Assembly: GCA_965204165.1 (NCBI GenBank)
Contig: OZ241969.1
Span: 992,001 to 1,056,000 of the forward strand
DNA length: 64,000 nt
Direction of reading: 5' to 3'
Source of the DNA: VYFG01 sp965204165
GTDB lineage: Bacteria; Pseudomonadota; Gammaproteobacteria; Arenicellales; Poriferihabitantaceae
The notes beneath the pieces were generated by a model, which did no database searches, was not told the origin of the DNA, and saw only the letters and a list, made by a program, of their open reading frames with translations. Below are positions 1 through 9,085 of the stretch, in pieces; position 1 is the first letter of the stretch, and each line of letters opens with the position of its first letter. The position numbers were made by a program, and so were the translations under genes.

Positions 1-1019
1 CACCACCCGGCGGTGATCCCGCACTGCGACGAAAAGTGGGCGATGCGGCCCTCCGTATTTAGCGCCACGGCTGCCACCCATCCCTCCTCCAGTTCCGGAA
101 AATGCCTCGGCAGCGACGCCTCCACGTCCGGATTGAGGTCGCGAGAGTTCCCCGCAGCCCAGACCGCAACGCCCCCGGCATTCACATAGGCACGGAACGC
201 GGACAGCGTATGCGGCATGATTCGCTCCACATAGGCAGCGGTCAGACCGCGGTCCAGGCTCCAGGGCCAGGTCCTGCCCCAACTGAAGTTGGAGGCGCCG
301 ACGCCGAGCGTGCGCATCCAGTCCACGCCCCGCGCCGTCTGCCTGTCGAACACCCCGCCCCAACCATGATTCCGCGCGCCGAATCCGCAGTCCACACAGG
401 TGCCGTCGTCCCAGGGAACCGGAGCCGTGTTCCCCCAGGATGCGATCCGGGCCTCGTAGGCCACGCCGTACACGCCCTCCCCGTTCCGCCTCGCCGCAAC
501 AATCCCGTGTACTACGGTACCGTGGTGGTCCGTGTCATGTAGCGGGCTGTGGTCGGACCTGTCGAGAGCCGGACGCCCGTCGTCGTCGCTCCCCCCGGTG
601 CCGTTGCAAAGGCCCATGGCGCATCGGGCGGCGTACTGGCCGCGCAAGTCGGCATGGTCCGTGACGCCGGAGTCGAATATCCCTACCGTCTCGCCCCTGC
701 CGGTACCCCCGCGCTCGTGCATGGCGTGAACCCTCGCGGCTTCCTCGTTGGCCACCGCGACCCGATGCTCAGAGCCGCCCCGGAACGCAGCAGGGAACCC
801 CACCGTGCCTTCCCGGTTCGGCGTGAACCCACCGTCCGCGGGCGGGGGTGGCGGTGGGGGTGGGGGTGGGGGTGAGCCGCTGCCGCCACCACCACCACAG
901 GCACCCAGCGAAAGGAGCAACGACGCAAGGAGGAAACTAATGCAGGCTGCTGGCACCTTCTTCGGACCGGGAGAAGTCTGAACAGCACCCCGGTCGCTCT
1001 TCACCTTTATTCCGAACAT
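1..1019 (-). CDS. S8 (subtilisin-like) serine protease lipoprotein, 3' end outside window
   Basis: The reading frame is open from an ATG at 1019 down to the left edge, about 339 codons. Residues 25-41 form a signal peptide ending in a lipobox (LSLGAC), so the mature protein should be lipid-anchored at Cys41. A Gly run and 11 consecutive prolines follow. The S8 Asp motif is IFDSG (D116) and the His motif is HHGTVVHG (H166). The AAGN oxyanion region is present near the edge; the catalytic Ser lies beyond the window. The layout matches the complete S8 autotransporter at 24250-26838, so a C-terminal beta-barrel is expected but not seen. Subtilisin-like autotransporter lipoproteins (NalP type) act on the cell surface. 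The proline tract is encoded by a CCCCCA hexamer repeated three times (855-872). Confidence 0.85.
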   Translation of the reverse strand, partial: MFGIKVKSDRGAVQTSPGPKKVPAACISFLLASLLLSLGACGGGGGSGSPPPPPPPPPPPADGGFTPNREGTVGFPAAFRGGSEHRVAVANEEAARVHAMHERGGTGRGETVGIFDSGVTDHADLRGQYAARCAMGLCNGTGGSDDDGRPALDRSDHSPLHDTDHHGTVVHGIVAARRNGEGVYGVAYEARIASWGNTAPVPWDDGTCVDCGFGARNHGWGGVFDRQTARGVDWMRTLGVGASNFSWGRTWPWSLDRGLTAAYVERIMPHTLSAFRAYVNAGGVAVWAAGNSRDLNPDVEASLPRHFPELEEGWVAAVALNTEGRIAHFSSQCGITAGW

Positions 1020-1370
1020 TCCAGACCTTACGCCTGTCAGGCAGTGGACTTTAATCCCAAAGTATTTCACAAAATAAGCACCGGGGAGTTCTGCCCCGCA
1101 ACGCCGTTTCCATGCCATCTGCGGCAACCACGTTCCATGTCCGCAACTGTGTCGCTGATGTTTGAATACGGTGTACTTTATCTTATGCTGGAACATGAAT
1201 CCATGTATAAATCATATTCCAGTATTTATTATTATTTATCAATTAGTTAAATTTTAAATCCTAGAAAATCCAATACCGCCGTAATCAAATGGCAACCGGA
1301 TTCACCCAATTCCCTGACAATCCAGTCGTGCGACTGTCAACAAACACCATTCACAGACACCGAACAAGCC
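1020..1370. other. AT-rich intergenic stretch
   Basis: This stretch is clearly more AT-rich than its surroundings, especially 1180-1270. I see no convincing ORF, tRNA or strong terminator. It probably holds the promoter of the protease gene that starts at 1019, but no good -35/-10 pair stood out. Confidence 0.4.
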
Positions 1371-1945
1371 TCAAATCTGCGATGGCAAATCCACCGGCAG
1401 TGCCCGCAGATAATCCCCGAAAGACGGGATCGGAATCCTGTAATGATCGTGAATCTCCTGGGTCGGGGCCAGCAGACCGGCATGCAGGGCTTTGGTCAGG
1501 AAATCCTCCATGGACTCTCCTGTTTTCCTGCGCACCTCTTCGGTGAGTGATTCAATCCCATCGTAGGTCAGTTTGCCGCCGTTCTCATCGGCAGCCAGAG
1601 CCAATACCTTGTAGACCCAGGATCGATCGGTGCCGGCAGCAAGTCGGCCAGCATAGTACTCGTTCTTGTATTCCTCAGCAGCAGCCATGGCCTCATCCAG
1701 ATAGGATGAATCAATCCGTCTACCGTTGTTCAGGATGATGTCACACGCCGCAAACGCAACACTGTTGATATGCTGTGGCCACCCTTGGGACAGTTTGGCC
1801 AGCCTGCTCACCCACACTTCCCGGACTTCCTGAGTCCCCGTGAAACGATAGGCATCGAAGACGCTCCGGATGGCACAGGCCGAGTCATCAGACGGCAGGA
1901 AGTCCAGGTTCACCAACCATCCTCTTGCGAATCTCGACAAACCAC
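1371..1945 (-). pseudogene. C-terminal remnant of an ATPase-like protein, 5' end lost to an IS remnant
   Basis: About 190 codons read as a plausible helical C-terminal region, with LSQGWPQHI, EEVRRKTGESM and YRIPIPSFGDYL. This resembles the winged-helix region that follows the ATPase core in some AAA/STAND-like ATP-binding proteins; the family assignment is tentative. No Walker motifs are present. The open frame continues upstream to an ATG at 2159, but that extension is antisense to a transposase fragment and is therefore an accidental chimera. The true 5' half was evidently removed when the IS remnant (about 1945-2565) arrived or was rearranged. Confidence 0.45.
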
Positions 1946-2565
1946 AGTGGAGGTGAACTTTCTGGAGTGTTAGGAGACCGGCCCGGCCAGCCAGGAGTTC
2001 CACTTCTTCTGGGCCACGGACATTGAGTTCACGGAATCGAACGCACATGATCTGATGCAGGCCGGTCGTACCCGCTGGCGTATCGAGAACGAGACATTCA
2101 ATACCCTGAAGAACCAAGGTTACAGCTTCGAGCACAACTTCGGTCACGACAAACGGCATCTGGCGACGGTGTTCGCCTACCTAATGATGATGGCGTTCCT
2201 GATCGACCAGGTGCAGCAGCGGAGCTGTGCGTCGTTCCGGGCGGCCCGGGAGAAAGCGGGGCGCGCGAAGTACTTCTGGGAGCAGCTGCGCGGACTGTTC
2301 CTGGAGTTCCACATTCCGGACTGGGAGACCCTGTACCGATCCATCGCGGTCTGGCACAGGAAGACGGAACTGGTCCCTTTCGACACTTCCTGACCGGCAG
2401 TCGTGTCCGGGTATGCGGCAGGCTGGTTCTTCAGGGGACAATGTGGCCAACAGACAATCCGGCATACCGCCCGGAGGGGCTTCCCTCCCCGCATGCGCCC
2501 GCAACAGGTGTTCAAATGATCAAATTCGCCAAATCCATTTGGGATATACTTAGCGGAAATTGCTG
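1945..2565 (+). mobile_element. 3' remnant of an IS with CAGCAATTCCCGC-type ends
   Basis: From about 1945 to 2393 the sequence encodes the last ~145 residues of the same transposase family found complete at 29042-30355 and 53383-54693. Shared motifs include RWRIENETFNTLKNQGY and ending KTELVPFDTS. An in-frame TAG lies near 1970, and the whole 5' part of the IS is missing. The distal end is preserved: 2553-2565 is GCGGAAATTGCTG, one mismatch from the 13-bp terminal repeat of the two complete copies. It is inert. Confidence 0.85.
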
Positions 2566-2592
2566 ATCAAATTACAGCATGAGGGGTGAGCC

Positions 2593-3624
2593 ATGCATTC
2601 ATTACGGTGGAGAGTTGTCGTCTGTGCGGTGGTGGTTGCATTCGCGGTTTCCGGGTGCGGTACCAGCCGTGACACAAACGGTCTGTCGGTAGTGGAGAAG
2701 TGGCAGCGCTTCAACGAAGGAAATCCGACGCTTCGCATGACCGGCGCGCAAGTGTCCGAGGCTTGGACTGCGGCCGCGAGGAAGTCCACTCACTATGTGG
2801 CCTTGGGCCCTGAGAGCGTCGGACGCGGTGCGGATCCCGCATCGGAGGATCCTGCATCCGATGATCAAATGGATACCGACTCCCGGGTAGAGGCTGTCCG
2901 ATGCCCGGGAGTCTGTGAACTGGAGCGGCTCGAAGGCAGCAGCCTCCGGGCCTTCGCTCCGGTGCTGGGGCACGACGGGATTCCAATCTCCGAATTCAAG
3001 GCCCGCCGCACCCATACCGTTACCCTAGAAGAGAACGGGGAGCGAGTGCCGGAAAACGAGACCAAGATAACCCTTGTCGATGTTCTGAGCTACGGCGGTT
3101 GGCTCGATCACATGGAATTCCGCATTTCGTTGTCGCGCTCGTGCGTGGTCGGCGTGGCGGGTTGCGCGGAATCTGATCCGGTCTTTGAGGTCACCAATGT
3201 GCAGGGCTTCGCGGCCGGCGATTACTCCGGGACGACGCCGACGGGAACAGGGTCGGCCAAATGGACGGGCGTCATGGTCGGGATGGAAACCCCGGAACCG
3301 GGTTCCGATGAGGCCTCGGCTTTGTTGGGGAGCGGGCGGCCCGTCGTGTTTCTCGGCGACGCACGGATCATGATCGACGATCTCTCGGCTCCCGATGCCG
3401 ACGTTTCCTTCACCAACATCCACAACGTCACTGACGGAACCTCTCACGATGACATGAGCTGGGAGAACCTTCGCGTGCAGGACGACGGCCTGTTCGGCGC
3501 AAACCCGCTGGAAAGAGACGGGAACGACTACATCGCCGGGATGTTCACTGGCTCCGGGCATCAGGAGGTGGGCGGTCACTTCCGGAGGGATGGCATCGCG
3601 GGGGCCTTTGGCGCGAAACGCTGA
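2593..3624 (+). CDS. TbpB-like surface lipoprotein
   Basis: Encodes 343 residues, preceded by a good ribosome-binding site (GAGGGG, 6 nt before ATG). Residues 1-22 are a lipoprotein signal with lipobox AVSGC (lipid-modified Cys22). The C-terminus (IAGMFTGSGHQEVGGHF and GAFGAKR) is typical of the small 8-stranded barrel domains of transferrin-binding-protein-B-like surface lipoproteins. The middle part is unrecognised. By family it should sit on the outer-membrane surface and bind a host or environmental ligand. It stands alone on its strand; no Slam exporter gene is visible. It is 1.6 kb from a NalP-like protease gene, a family known in Neisseria to process such lipoproteins, but a link here is only a suggestion. 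Confidence 0.7.
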   Translation: MHSLRWRVVVCAVVVAFAVSGCGTSRDTNGLSVVEKWQRFNEGNPTLRMTGAQVSEAWTAAARKSTHYVALGPESVGRGADPASEDPASDDQMDTDSRVEAVRCPGVCELERLEGSSLRAFAPVLGHDGIPISEFKARRTHTVTLEENGERVPENETKITLVDVLSYGGWLDHMEFRISLSRSCVVGVAGCAESDPVFEVTNVQGFAAGDYSGTTPTGTGSAKWTGVMVGMETPEPGSDEASALLGSGRPVVFLGDARIMIDDLSAPDADVSFTNIHNVTDGTSHDDMSWENLRVQDDGLFGANPLERDGNDYIAGMFTGSGHQEVGGHFRRDGIAGAFGAKR

Positions 3625-4877
3625 TAGTCCAGTCCACGAGCGCTTCAAACAAAGGGGAGCGGGCGGGCGACAGATTGTGATAGTTCACATATTTTCAGCG
3701 GGAACGGGTGATTCTGTCCCGGAATATTTGAAGCTGTCGCGGTGCGGTAAATGGACTAAGGTCGCGCGCCTCGACCGCGACTTCCCTCAACCGGGCCGCC
3801 CTTGGCCTTCGTTCCTCGACCGTTGCGGTGCAAAGATGATCGAGTCCGGCTAGGGGACCCGCCAACTGTCAGCGCCGCAAGGCACGTCCCGTTTCGGGTT
3901 CAGCCTTTCGATTTTCCCGGTCATTGCGACGCCATCCGCAATGAAAATTCGCACCCGGCCACCGACTTCGAAAGAGACCTGGGCATCCTCCAGACACGGC
4001 GTTCGGGCCAGGTCCGGCCCCATATTGTAATTGTCGAAGAGCAGATCAAACCAAGCCATGGCCGGAAGGAAGGAATAAGGGTTCCCGGTCACCTCCGGAG
4101 TCCAGCAGGAACGGCCGCACGCTCCCAAGGCCGGGACGAAGCCACCTCGTCTCCGTCGGCGCTACCACTGTTTCACCGGACACGATGCCCGCCTTGCCCA
4201 GCGTCGGGCTCGCACCGCCACCATAAATAACACAATCCCGACGAGATCTTGCGGGTGTCCTTCTGGACGCGCTCGCCGGGAACTGGTTGTGCGTAGCGCT
4301 TGAAACGATTGGGACAAGGAGATCGCTTCAAAGGTCCTACACCAACTCGGACGAATACCCATTATAGATAGTGGTCAATAGATAGTGGTCAGGCCAAGAC
4401 CAAAACCGTCGTTCCACAGTAACCTGGATCGAATGCATCGAGCGCCGGGATTGTGTGCTGTTCGCAAATCCAGGATCCGTTCCTCCATCGCGGGTGTCCT
4501 CCAGCGATTTGGACTGCGTATCGGTCGTGTGCTTCGAGTTCGCAAACCCTCTATGCAATCAGTCTCGTAATGCTTTGTCCATAACCGTAACTTAGGCCGA
4601 GATATGCCTCAGCGCCAACAGGTCAATCCGGCGTCTCCAGTCTTGAGATACATCTCAACCCAGCCCAAACGAACTTTCATTTGTTTGCCCATAGATACCC
4701 ATTCTAATGAAAGCATGTCTATGTATCACACGGATTCCTTCATACATAAACCTACTTCAGCCCGATATGACCCGGATCAGGCCATAAATTTTGTCTGCGG
4801 TTCTTTGTCTCCAAATAATACGTCGCGCCACAGGAGGGCAACGGTGGCGGCCATGTCATCGCCCAAACGGGCATGGA
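3625..4877. other. Intergenic region with degraded coding fragments
   Basis: No intact gene is supported in these 1.25 kb. The only stretch with protein-like composition is on the minus strand at 3850-4128, listed separately. A perfect tandem duplication of ATAGATAGTGGTCA lies at 4364-4377 and 4378-4391. The part from 4560 to 4870 is AT-richer and shows nothing recognisable. Confidence 0.4.
3850..4128 (-). pseudogene. Possible fragment resembling the C-terminal part of SprT-like proteins
   Basis: A 92-codon frame ends with VSFEVGGRVRIF, TGKIERLNPKR and SWRVP. This pattern (small beta-barrel, 'RLNPKRA..W.VPY') is seen downstream of SprT-like metalloprotease domains. The HExxH metal site that such a protein needs is absent, and the N-terminal part of the frame does not look like the family. 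I read it as a truncated remnant; the family call is weak. Confidence 0.25.
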
Positions 4878-7160
4878 TCATGACTTGCTCCGATCAAGTG
4901 CCAACAATATAGGAGGTAACAACAGAAAATCGACGATGATCCCCAGGACGACCATCATCGTGACCATCAGGCCGAGAATCCACACGCCCTCATAACCCGC
5001 AAACGCGAACGCGATGAAGCCTGCCGCCAGCACCGCGCTCGTGGTGAACAGCGCAAGGCCCGTCGTCCGGAATGCAAGCCGGACGGCATCACCGCCCGCG
5101 AGGCCGTCGCGCCGGCCCCTCAGATACTTTGTCATGAAATGAATCGTGTCATCCACGATGATTCCGAAAGCGATGATCGTCGTCATCGTCGCGGCGAGAC
5201 TGACCTGGCCGATCATGTAGCCCCAGAGCCCGAATCCCAGGACTGGCGGCAGAAAATTCGGCACGAGACTGATCAGACCGAGCCGCAGGCTCTTGAACAC
5301 TCCGATCAGAATCAGGGAAATCAGCGCCATGCCGATGATCGTGCCGCGAAGAATGCTCTCCAGGTTGCGCTGGGTGAGATAGGCGAGAACCACGGTGAGG
5401 CCCGATGCTCCTCCGGAGAGGCCAGGCGTGTTGGCCTCGATCCAGGACAGTGCGCGCCTGTCGATGTCGCGCATGTACCTGACGGGAAGGTCATCGAGCG
5501 TCACCGTCATCCGCGTCGCCGACTTGGCGATGTCGATTCTGTCATTGAGGTCAGCGCCGAACGGGACGGAAAGCTCGTAGAGCAACAGGTACTGTGCGGC
5601 GAGTTCGGCATCCTCGGGCAGGCGATACTCGGCCGGGTCGTCGCCATGCATGTTCCTGTTCAGGCGTTTCATGATGTCGGTAAACGCCCGGACATGGATT
5701 ACCTCGGGCTGCTTTCGCGCCCATTCGGCGAACGCCTCGACCTTGCGCAGATATTCGGGATCGGTGATGCCGCCATCCTTCCCCGCGTTCAGCGAGTACT
5801 CAAGGGTGTTCAGGCCTGTCAGGTTCTTGATGACAAAATCCGTATCTCGCCGAAACTCGTAGCGCTCGTCGAATGCCTTCGTCCAGTCGTCGCTGAACTC
5901 GTTGCGGGGAACACCGGCGACCACCGCAACCGCGAGGACGAGACCGGACCAGAGCAACACTCTGCGGCGATCCACGACGAAGGAGCCGAAACGTTCGAAT
6001 AGGGAAGATCGTTCCGAGCGGGAAGGACGCGAACGCAAGGGCAGGATCGACAGCATCGCGGGCAGCAAGGTCATCGAATAGATGTAAATTGACAGCATCC
6101 CGAACGCCGAGAGATTACCCATCACCTGAACCGGCGGAGAATCGGAGCTGTTCAGGCTGAGGAAGCCGATTATCGTCGTGACCGAGGTCAGAAACACTGG
6201 CCAGGCATTGCCGTGGAGTGAGTCCTTCACCGCCGCGCGCCGGTCCAGGCCCCGACTCATGGCCAGCAAGACCGCAGTGATGATGTGGATCGAGTGGGCC
6301 ACCGCGAGCACCATCACGACAACCGGCACGCCGGAGGTGAGAGGGCTCAACACCAGTCTGGCCCAGCCGGCGAACCCGATCGTCGTCAGGATGCCGAACG
6401 CCATCATGACCACGATCGCCACGACTCCGAACACGGAGCGCAGCAGCAGCGCCGTGCCGACGAGAACCAGCAGGAATGCGATCGGCAGGGTGGACTGCAC
6501 GCCTTCCTCCATGGCAGCGACGGTAACGCGGTTCAGAATGACGTCGCCGGTGATGTAGAACCCCAGATCCGGATGACGTGCGCGGGCCTCCTCAAGAACG
6601 GCGTTCAGATAGTCGGGAACCTCGGCCACCATCGCGCTCTGGTCCTCGGCCTTGACGAAGCTGATCGCCAGTGCGCCAACGCGCCCGTTCCGGGAAACAA
6701 GGCGCCCGAGGAGTTGCGGTTCGTTCAGCGCGATCTGCTCGATTTGCGCAAGATCGCCGTCGCTCAGTGCCTCCGCCCCATCGACCAGGGGTTCAACGAC
6801 GAGGTCGTCACCCTCGGCATATGTATGGTTGTAGTTAGTCAGGGAATCAACGCGGGTCGAATGGGGTGTTTCCCATGCGGTCCGGGTCAATTCCTCGATC
6901 GCGCCAAGCGTGCGTCGGGTAAAGACGGAACCTTCGCGGGGCGCAACCGCGATAAGCACCGTGTTCGACGCTGCATATGTATCTTCCAGGGCATTCAGCG
7001 CGACAAGTTCCGGGTTGTCCTCGCCCAGCAACTCGCGGAAATCGTTCGCCACGATGATCCGATCCCCACCCGCCGCCATCAGCACCATGAGGAGGGTGGC
7101 GAACGCCGCGACCCACCATCGGCGCCGCAGAATGAAGTCGATGTAGCTGCTCAGGAGCAT
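4878..7160 (-). CDS. RND-superfamily MMPL transporter
   Basis: Encodes 760 residues with the two-fold repeated architecture of MMPL/HpnN-like RND exporters. There is one membrane segment near residues 14-32, a large periplasmic loop, five segments around 225-370, a second cycle starting near 400 with its loop, and five more segments at about 615-755. The protein ends in a short cytoplasmic tail. The family moves lipids or other hydrophobic molecules out of the inner membrane using the proton gradient. The ATG at 7160 has an AGGG-type ribosome-binding site. Downstream of an oxidoreductase remnant and an MpaB-like oxygenase gene on the same strand, it is the last gene of that set. A truncated paralogue lies at 20412-20525 beside a second MpaB-like gene. 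Confidence 0.85.
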   Translation of the reverse strand: MLLSSYIDFILRRRWWVAAFATLLMVLMAAGGDRIIVANDFRELLGEDNPELVALNALEDTYAASNTVLIAVAPREGSVFTRRTLGAIEELTRTAWETPHSTRVDSLTNYNHTYAEGDDLVVEPLVDGAEALSDGDLAQIEQIALNEPQLLGRLVSRNGRVGALAISFVKAEDQSAMVAEVPDYLNAVLEEARARHPDLGFYITGDVILNRVTVAAMEEGVQSTLPIAFLLVLVGTALLLRSVFGVVAIVVMMAFGILTTIGFAGWARLVLSPLTSGVPVVVMVLAVAHSIHIITAVLLAMSRGLDRRAAVKDSLHGNAWPVFLTSVTTIIGFLSLNSSDSPPVQVMGNLSAFGMLSIYIYSMTLLPAMLSILPLRSRPSRSERSSLFERFGSFVVDRRRVLLWSGLVLAVAVVAGVPRNEFSDDWTKAFDERYEFRRDTDFVIKNLTGLNTLEYSLNAGKDGGITDPEYLRKVEAFAEWARKQPEVIHVRAFTDIMKRLNRNMHGDDPAEYRLPEDAELAAQYLLLYELSVPFGADLNDRIDIAKSATRMTVTLDDLPVRYMRDIDRRALSWIEANTPGLSGGASGLTVVLAYLTQRNLESILRGTIIGMALISLILIGVFKSLRLGLISLVPNFLPPVLGFGLWGYMIGQVSLAATMTTIIAFGIIVDDTIHFMTKYLRGRRDGLAGGDAVRLAFRTTGLALFTTSAVLAAGFIAFAFAGYEGVWILGLMVTMMVVLGIIVDFLLLPPILLALDRSKS

Positions 7161-7259
7161 GACCAGACCCTGACCTGTCCGTCAATGCGAAGTGTTGCAG
7201 GAACGGGGCTTGGTGCGGCGTGCGGTCTGCGCTGCAGGCAATGTGTCCGCCTCGCAGTC

Positions 7260-7481
7260 TCAGGCGTGCCGCCGCGACAGGAAGGAGACACTGTCCCTGA
7301 CGGCGTCGACGCCGCTGCGCACCAACCCGTTGGTCACCGGCAGGTGCGTGTGGTCGCCTGCGAAAAACAGGCCCTTCACGCTGTTGGGAAGCGTCTCTCG
7401 CCGTCGCTCGAGAAGTGCATGGGCTGTGGCCAGCCCCGACGTTCCCGCTCCGATCACCACAACCTTCCGTTTTTCAGCCAT
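7260..7481 (-). pseudogene. FAD-dependent oxidoreductase with most of the gene deleted in frame
   Basis: The frame reads as the first ~20 and last ~45 residues of an amine-oxidase-like flavoprotein joined directly. The N-terminal dinucleotide-binding motif is VVVIGAGTSGLATAHAL, and about 15 residues later comes the C-terminal FAD-contact motif GLFFAGDHTHLPVTNG. Members of this family are usually 400-500 residues, so roughly 350 or more codons are missing. The deletion kept the frame, so a 73-residue peptide could still be made, but it cannot be an enzyme. The start at 7481 gives the expected N-terminus; an upstream ATG at 7511 is also possible. It lies between the MpaB-like and MMPL genes, which suggests the intact ancestor belonged to that operon. 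Confidence 0.75.
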
Positions 7482-7556
7482 CTGTATGCGTTTCGTTCCG
7501 CAGCCAGGCACGGCGGAGTGGAATCGGGGCGCGGCCGGGAGAGTCAGCCGAGACTT

Positions 7557-8744
7557 CTACCATGGGCTCTGCTGCGTAGCACGCACATGATCGGGCATCT
7601 TGTAGCTGATCCCTTCCTTGTCGTATTGCGTGGCTTCGAAGATCTGCATGAAAGCCTGCTCTTGCACCAGGCGGTTCTCGGTCAGGATATTGATCAGGCG
7701 GGATTTTGCCCGGAGGTAGAGGAGTACCAGATACCTGCTTCTGATCGTATTCGGATACCCATATCGATCCGCCAATTCGTTGCCGATCAGTGCCCGGGAA
7801 AGCCGGTAGGCGTAGATCTGCAACGATTTCCTTTCCTTTTCCGTCTTTACTCCCGCCATCTCCGGTATGGCCTTGAATACCGCATTCGCCACGCCGAGCG
7901 CGTCGGCGTCCGGTGGCGGTTCGCACAAGTGACCGATCCTGTATATCCGTCTCGCCTCGGTCTCGCTGGTAAAAAGAATGGCTTCAGGTACGCCCAGGAG
8001 ATGACCGGTGTAGCGCCAGATCTTGACGATGCTTTCCCGTTCTTCCCGGCTGATGGCCGAACCCATCGAGATCGCATGCTCGAACTGGCGTATCGAGAAC
8101 GTATAGAGCGCGATCCCGCCAATATGGGCTGCGCTCAGCGGTGTCCCCCAAGCCGCGTGATCCCAGAGCTCTGAATCGGCCAGCAATTTTCTCATCCGGG
8201 CATGGATGAAACGGATTCTCATGGAAACCTTCCAACCTTCTCCGTCTCGCAGCAAACCGCCGGGATAATAGGTTTCGACCATTTGGCGGTTGTTTTGCCG
8301 GAGCCGTCTTTCGGCACCCGGGCCCAGTCCGGTCACACGCCCGGTGATGGAGAAGGACTTGCTTACCAGGGTCGAGAAGCCTTCCACCGCGCTGCCGATG
8401 GCGTAGGCGATCAGCATGTTGCTCATGTTTTTGTAGAAGGCGCGCTGACCCGGCTTGAAGGCCTCGAAATCTACCCAGTCCGGCACCTCCACATCGTCAA
8501 GGAAATCCCGCAGAACCTGTGGTGCGCGCTTCAGGGTCGTTTCGTCGTCCTGCTCTACACCGGCGCGAATGAACCGATGCATGTCGGCAGGCGGCAGCTC
8601 GGCAAGCTCATCCATGACGGGATCGAGTTCGGGATCGCCGATAGTGGTGTGCCGGATATAGTTGTCGGCAGCCTCCCGGTCGACTTCCCGCGCCCTGGCG
8701 TAACCGTCGAGATAGGCAGACGGGACAACCAGCATACCGGTCAT
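7557..8744 (-). CDS. Oxygenase, MpaB / rubber oxygenase (DUF2236) family
   Basis: Encodes 395 residues from ATG at 8744. The start is chosen because it overlaps the stop of the upstream small gene (ATGA), implying translational coupling; a longer open frame to 9080 has no protein-like composition. Family features include NYIRHTTIGDPELDPVM near the start and the motif RIRFIHARMRKLL near residue 178, whose His is the probable heme ligand by analogy with latex-clearing protein Lcp. The protein is clearly paralogous to the one at 19146-20336, sharing for example the NYIRHTTIGDP, RQNNRQ and CEPPPD stretches. Lcp-type enzymes cleave polyisoprenoids and MpaB cleaves a prenyl chain, so an isoprenoid or lipid substrate is plausible but unproven. 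Confidence 0.8.
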   Translation of the reverse strand: MTGMLVVPSAYLDGYARAREVDREAADNYIRHTTIGDPELDPVMDELAELPPADMHRFIRAGVEQDDETTLKRAPQVLRDFLDDVEVPDWVDFEAFKPGQRAFYKNMSNMLIAYAIGSAVEGFSTLVSKSFSITGRVTGLGPGAERRLRQNNRQMVETYYPGGLLRDGEGWKVSMRIRFIHARMRKLLADSELWDHAAWGTPLSAAHIGGIALYTFSIRQFEHAISMGSAISREERESIVKIWRYTGHLLGVPEAILFTSETEARRIYRIGHLCEPPPDADALGVANAVFKAIPEMAGVKTEKERKSLQIYAYRLSRALIGNELADRYGYPNTIRSRYLVLLYLRAKSRLINILTENRLVQEQAFMQIFEATQYDKEGISYKMPDHVRATQQSPW

Positions 8745-9001
8745 CTCGGTCGAACGCTGCCGGCGCCCTTTTGGACATACGGCATCCCCTTGCGTTCGTA
8801 ATGTTCCTTGAGTTGCCGATTCAAGGCATCTTGCAATATCCGCCATGCCCTGTAGCTCTCCGGGAATGTCAAAATACTCACAACGGTGTCTCTTAGCACC
8901 CGCAAGGGGGCGAAGAGAAGAAGCAAGATAAGGGTAGCGGTCCGGGGGATCGGCGCGCGCTTGCCGAAGCGGCCTTGGCCGTCGGCGGATTCCGTATTCA
9001 T
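8741..9001 (-). CDS. Small hypothetical protein with one membrane segment
   Basis: Encodes 86 residues from ATG at 9001. There is a basic N-terminus (FGKRAPIPRTA), one hydrophobic segment near residues 19-32 (TLILLLLFAPL), then an amphipathic region ending in a charged tail. Its stop codon overlaps the ATG of the MpaB-like gene, so the two are probably translated together. I do not recognise a family. It could anchor the oxygenase at the inner membrane; that is inference from context only. It starts 22 nt from the recombinase-associated repeat at 9024-9052, so that element begins immediately upstream of this operon and may supply or interrupt its promoter. Confidence 0.55.
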   Translation of the reverse strand: MNTESADGQGRFGKRAPIPRTATLILLLLFAPLRVLRDTVVSILTFPESYRAWRILQDALNRQLKEHYERKGMPYVQKGAGSVRPR

Positions 9002-9023
9002 TCTTGAGCCTTGTTGTTGGTGA

Positions 9024-9052
9024 TTGATAACTGCAACTATCGGGCGCCAGAC
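9024..9052 (+). repeat. Left direct repeat flanking the recombinase gene
   Basis: The 29-bp sequence from TTGATAACTGCA to GCGCCAGAC matches 10398-10426 at 23 of 29 positions, in the same orientation. All six differences are transitions. The core holds a near-palindrome, GATAA-6 nt-TTATC in the right copy and GATAA-6 nt-CTATC here, the form expected of a tyrosine-recombinase core site. It lies 33 nt before the start codon of the recombinase and outside its coding region. Confidence 0.6.
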
Positions 9053-9085
9053 CCATCCCACCCCCGCAACAGGAGGACAAGAACC

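Noticed and set aside
4364..4391. Tandem 14-bp duplication as a possible CRISPR or regulatory repeat
   Set aside because: Only two units without spacers; probably a simple slippage duplication.
6285..8174. 629-codon plus-strand frame
   Set aside because: Spans the antisense of an MMPL gene, an oxidoreductase remnant and an MpaB-like gene; His/Arg/Gln-rich composition typical of shadows.
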